Origin: Coleophoma eucalyptorum
Lineage: Eukaryota > Ascomycota > Leotiomycetes > Helotiales > Dermateaceae
NCBI GenBank assembly: GCA_026120035.1
Contig: JALRME010000002.1
Coordinates: forward strand, 558,001-622,000
Direction: 5' to 3'
Length of the DNA stretch: 64,000 bases
Shown: positions 60,508-64,000 of the stretch, in pieces
Layout of the letters: each line of letters opens with the position of its first letter
Position numbering within the stretch: the first letter of the stretch is position 1
Made by a program: the position numbers and the translations under genes
Notes under the pieces: generated by a model
What the model saw: the letters and a program-made list of their open reading frames with translations, nothing else
The model's database searches: none
Told to the model about the DNA's origin: nothing

Positions 60508-63029
60508 CTAGACCGCAAAGTACGGCTTCACGCAGATGATAACAATCTTGTCCGCATTCGGGTCTTTCGGATTGGATGCTTGAACAGCCTTGATCCCTCT
60601 TGAAATTATACCTTGAGCTATGCGCCAGGCAGCTTTGTCACCTTTGCATACATCAATCTCCCACAGAAGATTGAGATCGGATACGTCGCCGATGCTGATA
60701 TTCATCCCTTCGAAGAGCTCGCGGGGCTGTTGCATAAAATCCGAGATTTTGGTGATGAAGCTACTTAGTGGAATGTCTTGGGATTGTCCCTTGGGCCAAT
60801 ACTTCCCCAACCCGTCCTTTTGGATAACCCAGTAACTGATGGGCATCTCGGGCTCTTGTGTCTTCTTGGATACAAGAGAACAATGAATCTTTTGCTTATT
60901 ATCGACATCTATCAAGATAGGCTGCTCCACTATTTTCTGACCAGACATGTCGATTGTAGATTGAGTTCTCGCCATAGATATCTTGGATTTCTGAGGCGCC
61001 TCTGGAAGTTGAAAATGGCCGGTTGGTTCCGCATAGTCTTGCAAATCCTCAGAAAACTGTGTAGAGCTCATCGAATCAAGCTCCTCGCCTGGCACTGCAT
61101 GTTTAGTCTCTATGTATTCGTCCGGAATTCCCTTTAACTCGGGTGATAAAGATGCAGCACGGCTAGTAGAAAACGATACAGAACGACTAATAGAGTCTGG
61201 CTGTATATCATCAACTGTTTCTGTCCCAATATCAATGATTTCTTGTTCCTCTTCTGGAGAGTCCGGCTGCGTATCATGAGCCATTTCTGTCCCAACGTCA
61301 ATAACTTCTTGTTCATCCTCTTCTGGAGAGCCCGACTGTATAGTATCAACTGTTTCTGTCCCAGTATCGATGATTTCTTGTTCATCCTCCTCTGGAGAGT
61401 CCGGCTGTATATCATCAGTTATTTCTGTCCCAGCATCAATGATTTCATGGTCCTCTTCCTCTGGAGAGTCTGGCTGTATAGCATCAGCTTTTTCTATCCC
61501 AGCATCAATAATTTCTTGTTTATCTTCTTTTGGAAAATCCGAAACCATAGCATGGTGAGGTCGTGGTGAAAACGGATTGTTATCCATAAGCGAATTAATA
61601 TCCATTCCTCCTGCATCCTGCATTTCTGCATCGTCGTCGAATAGAACCAAGGCAGCTTCAGTATCTAACTCACCAACTAAGCTCCCCGGTTGGCTTTGCT
61701 CTTTGTGGCCGGAAGGATATATGTCCGCGATAGTCAGAGTGCTGTTGCACAGTGAATCAGCACGATCTGGCAACGGTGACGGAAACATCTTTGCAGTAGG
61801 TGCAACGAAAGTGCTCGGATTCTGCGGAAGAGATTCAATAACTGGCGTGCGTGGGCTTCTGTTTTCATCTCGCTCTGTCATTACGCCCACGCCATGCAAG
61901 ACTCGTCGTTTGCCACGCATGCTTGGGCTTGCATCATCTCTGCTTGCTTCAGACATACGGCTACCCCTCTCACTGTGTCTTGATCTTGTGGTCAGACGAC
62001 TGCCTTCGGAGGACCCGTCCGTGTAAGATAGCTTCAGTGTCTTTTCCTTTCGAGTGCTTTCATTTGACTTGTGCTGGCCTGAGGATTTTCTCTTCCTGGA
62101 TTGCTCTTGGCTAAAGACTGGAACATAACCCTGCTGCTGTCAGTCTTTAAGATTATTGCAGGCAGGCGAAACAATATACTTCATTCTTGTCATCATCATC
62201 GTCGCTAAAAATCTCCAAAGGATCACTGGCAACGGAACCTGGTGAATCACGGGAATAGAGAGCGGTTTCGATGGCACTGACTCTCTTACCCTGATTTTGA
62301 AGTTTTATTTGGAATGGACTCAGGGTTGTTGGACTGGCCTGCTCTTCGAAATGGGTTGCGTCATGGACAGAGTCACTAGAAATGTATCAGCGCTTCGAAG
62401 ATAGTACGTTCGCTGTAGCTCCATACCTTTCATCATTACCTGACGGTATTTCTGAGCCCTTATTAACAGCAGGCAGTTCGTGTGTTGCAGGTTCTGGGAT
62501 TTCGTAATCTATAACCTCTGAAGTTTGTGCCTTTTTTTGCGCCTGTGCAGTGTTTCTTTTGAAGTTATTGTTCTGATTGAACATGATTTGCACTACTAAT
62601 TTTAGAATACTTAGGACGGTCAGCGCGTGGTTATACGCATTGAGGGACGGACTCCTTGACTCACATTTTTCGATCGTCCGGCAAGATCAGCTTAAGAGCA
62701 GTGCCTTTATTAAAGGTTCTTTCAGAAGACCAATATTCGTTGCCGACTGCATCCAGGAAGCTGTTCGCCACCTTTTCCAATTTTTCACGAACTTGGCGGT
62801 CGTTCCAGCTGCTAAGAAGTACGTTTAATGGACCTTCTTCTGACGGGTAAGACTTTACAGCGCCGAGTAGCCTCGTAGTAAAGCGTCTTGCATCGCGGCT
62901 AGGACGTCCTGTTCCTTTTTCTGAAGCTGGGAATCCAAGATCTGATGTCAAGAAAGTGTTATTTACAGTGCGACTTATCGAACTCGTTGATCCAGGCTGC
63001 CATGTCAAATTTGATGTGTGTCCCATCAT
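60508..63029 (-). CDS. Unrecognised, probably nuclear protein with SIM-like repeats
   Basis: Four exons (63029-62665, 62609-62427, 62375-62180, 62130-60508) give 788 residues, with phase kept at every junction. The first 140 residues look folded (RFTTRLLGAVKSYPSEEG, then EYWSSERTFN and ALKLILPDDRKIILKLVVQIM). A disordered, charged middle carries basic nuclear-signal-like clusters (SRKRKSS, RGKRRVL) and an Asp run (DDDDDK). Five acidic tandem repeats with EIIDx/EVIDV cores lie at about residues 500-610. The last 120 residues look folded again (YWVIQKDGLGKYWP, LLWEIDVCKGDKAAWRIAQG). I do not recognise either end domain. Composition suggests a chromatin or SUMO-pathway protein, but this is inference. 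Confidence 0.75.
61186..61535 (-). repeat. Five acidic SIM-like coding repeats
   Basis: Units of about 27-29 residues share the pattern EE-E-[IV]-ID-[ATVI]-GTE, a spacer, then DxIQPDSPEE. The hydrophobic core next to acidic and Ser-Pro residues resembles phospho-regulated SUMO-interacting motifs. Confidence 0.7.
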
Positions 63030-64000
63030 GTATTGAAAACGAGTTTGAATTGATATATCTTTAGTCGTCGAAGGAAAGCTCAGCCTCTATTTTATACAGA
63101 GAAAGAGAGGAGAAAAAAGGGATCGAAAAGAAGAACGTATCTCAACATTCTCTAATACCCTCGCTCAGATAACTCACTTACGAGTTTCTTGATTGTTGCA
63201 TAGCTACGGAAAAAGTTCCGTGACCCACCTCAAATCCAAGCCTCCTACTTAACGCCAGGGTTGCATATAGGTTCAGATGAGGGGTTTTGGACCTGGTTCT
63301 CCAACTTAAAAAATACACACCCTCTCACGCCAAAAAGCCGCGCAGGCGCCATTTAGAGACGCTATCATCTATCACACCTTTACCACTGCTATAGCATAGG
63401 TCCAAAGATCAATTTTACATCTGGACACGAATTTTTCACCAGAAATTCCGCCCCCGATTGACCGAAATATTGGAACTTGAAAATCCAACATTCGGTGAGG
63501 CTGAGACAGGTTCAATCCAAAAGGAGCTCTACATCCCTGTTCGACATGTTGGATTTTTTTTTCCTTGTCTGTAGATAGGCTGCAATGGACGGACGCATAT
63601 ATTCATGGCTTTATCAAACGCAGTAATGAGTCATAGGAATCCAAAAATTTCGAGGTGCTTAGTTGTTCTGTTTTCTTCTTGCAGATTTTCGATTACTCAA
63701 ACCTTGTGGAGTAGGCACAAAATCGCTACAAAGCTATCTTTTTTTGAGAAGTATTACTCTCTGTAAACTAGAGGAACTAATTCAAATACTGACATAAACC
63801 ATCACGAGAAACTGGCTTTTCTTTTTATCTCTTTATTCAGAGCAACATACATCTCCATCCGCCGCCACACTTAGGGCAGAAATTATATCTCTATACGTCA
63901 TTCGATTTGTGGCACTCTATTTCACTGTCATTATTTACTACCGTTCCTAACCTGTAAAGGGGGTCATCTAAGCATACAGAGAGACTACAAGTAGGAGAAT
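63030..64000. other. Upstream region to window end
   Basis: The promoter of the minus-strand gene at 63029, then AT-rich sequence with no recognisable gene to the edge. Confidence 0.4.

Noticed and set aside
63500..63530. B-box-like string suggesting a tRNA
   Set aside because: No A-box and no complementary acceptor stem could be found around it.

Overview
The window is nuclear DNA of a filamentous ascomycete. Genes carry short spliceosomal introns of about 44-90 bp with GTRAGT-like donors and CTAAC/CTGAC branch sites. The proteins include fungal NLRs (PNP-NACHT-ankyrin), a GRG1/CCG-1 stress protein, SEC16, a NEO1-type flippase and a FAR11/HAM-2-type STRIPAK subunit. Sequence style and intron grammar resemble Leotiomycetes such as the Botrytis/Sclerotinia group; this is inference from memory, not a search. 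All exon joins below were made by reading splice signals and checking that phase and family similarity continue across them.

Left half (1-37 kb) is an accessory, gene-poor and partly decayed region. It holds a partial secreted Ser/Thr-rich protein at the edge; a divergent pair made of a HerA-like P-loop ATPase and a catalytically degenerate RNase III-fold protein; a broken NACHT-ankyrin gene; a methyltransferase; a PNP-NACHT-ankyrin NLR whose ankyrin tail is riddled with C:G-to-T:A nonsense changes; a long stretch without recognisable genes; a putative regulator with half a zinc cluster; and an intact NACHT protein with fifteen near-identical 32-residue repeats. An F-box protein, a NIF3-like protein, a cis-CaaD-like tautomerase, a PHD-finger protein, a RidA-family protein and a frameshifted class V aminotransferase follow. 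Two diverged copies of one dispersed repeat lie near 10.3 and 35.1 kb.

Right half (37-64 kb) looks like core genome. It has FAR11/STRIP (STRIPAK), SEC16 (ER exit sites) and NEO1 (P4-ATPase) in a divergent pair with SEC16, then GRG1, an EXPERA/EBP-like membrane protein, and an unrecognised nuclear-looking protein with five tandem acidic motifs resembling SUMO-interacting motifs. SEC16 and NEO1 both serve the early secretory pathway and share a 562-bp intergenic region. The three NLR loci within 22 kb suggest an immunity or allorecognition cluster undergoing birth and decay.
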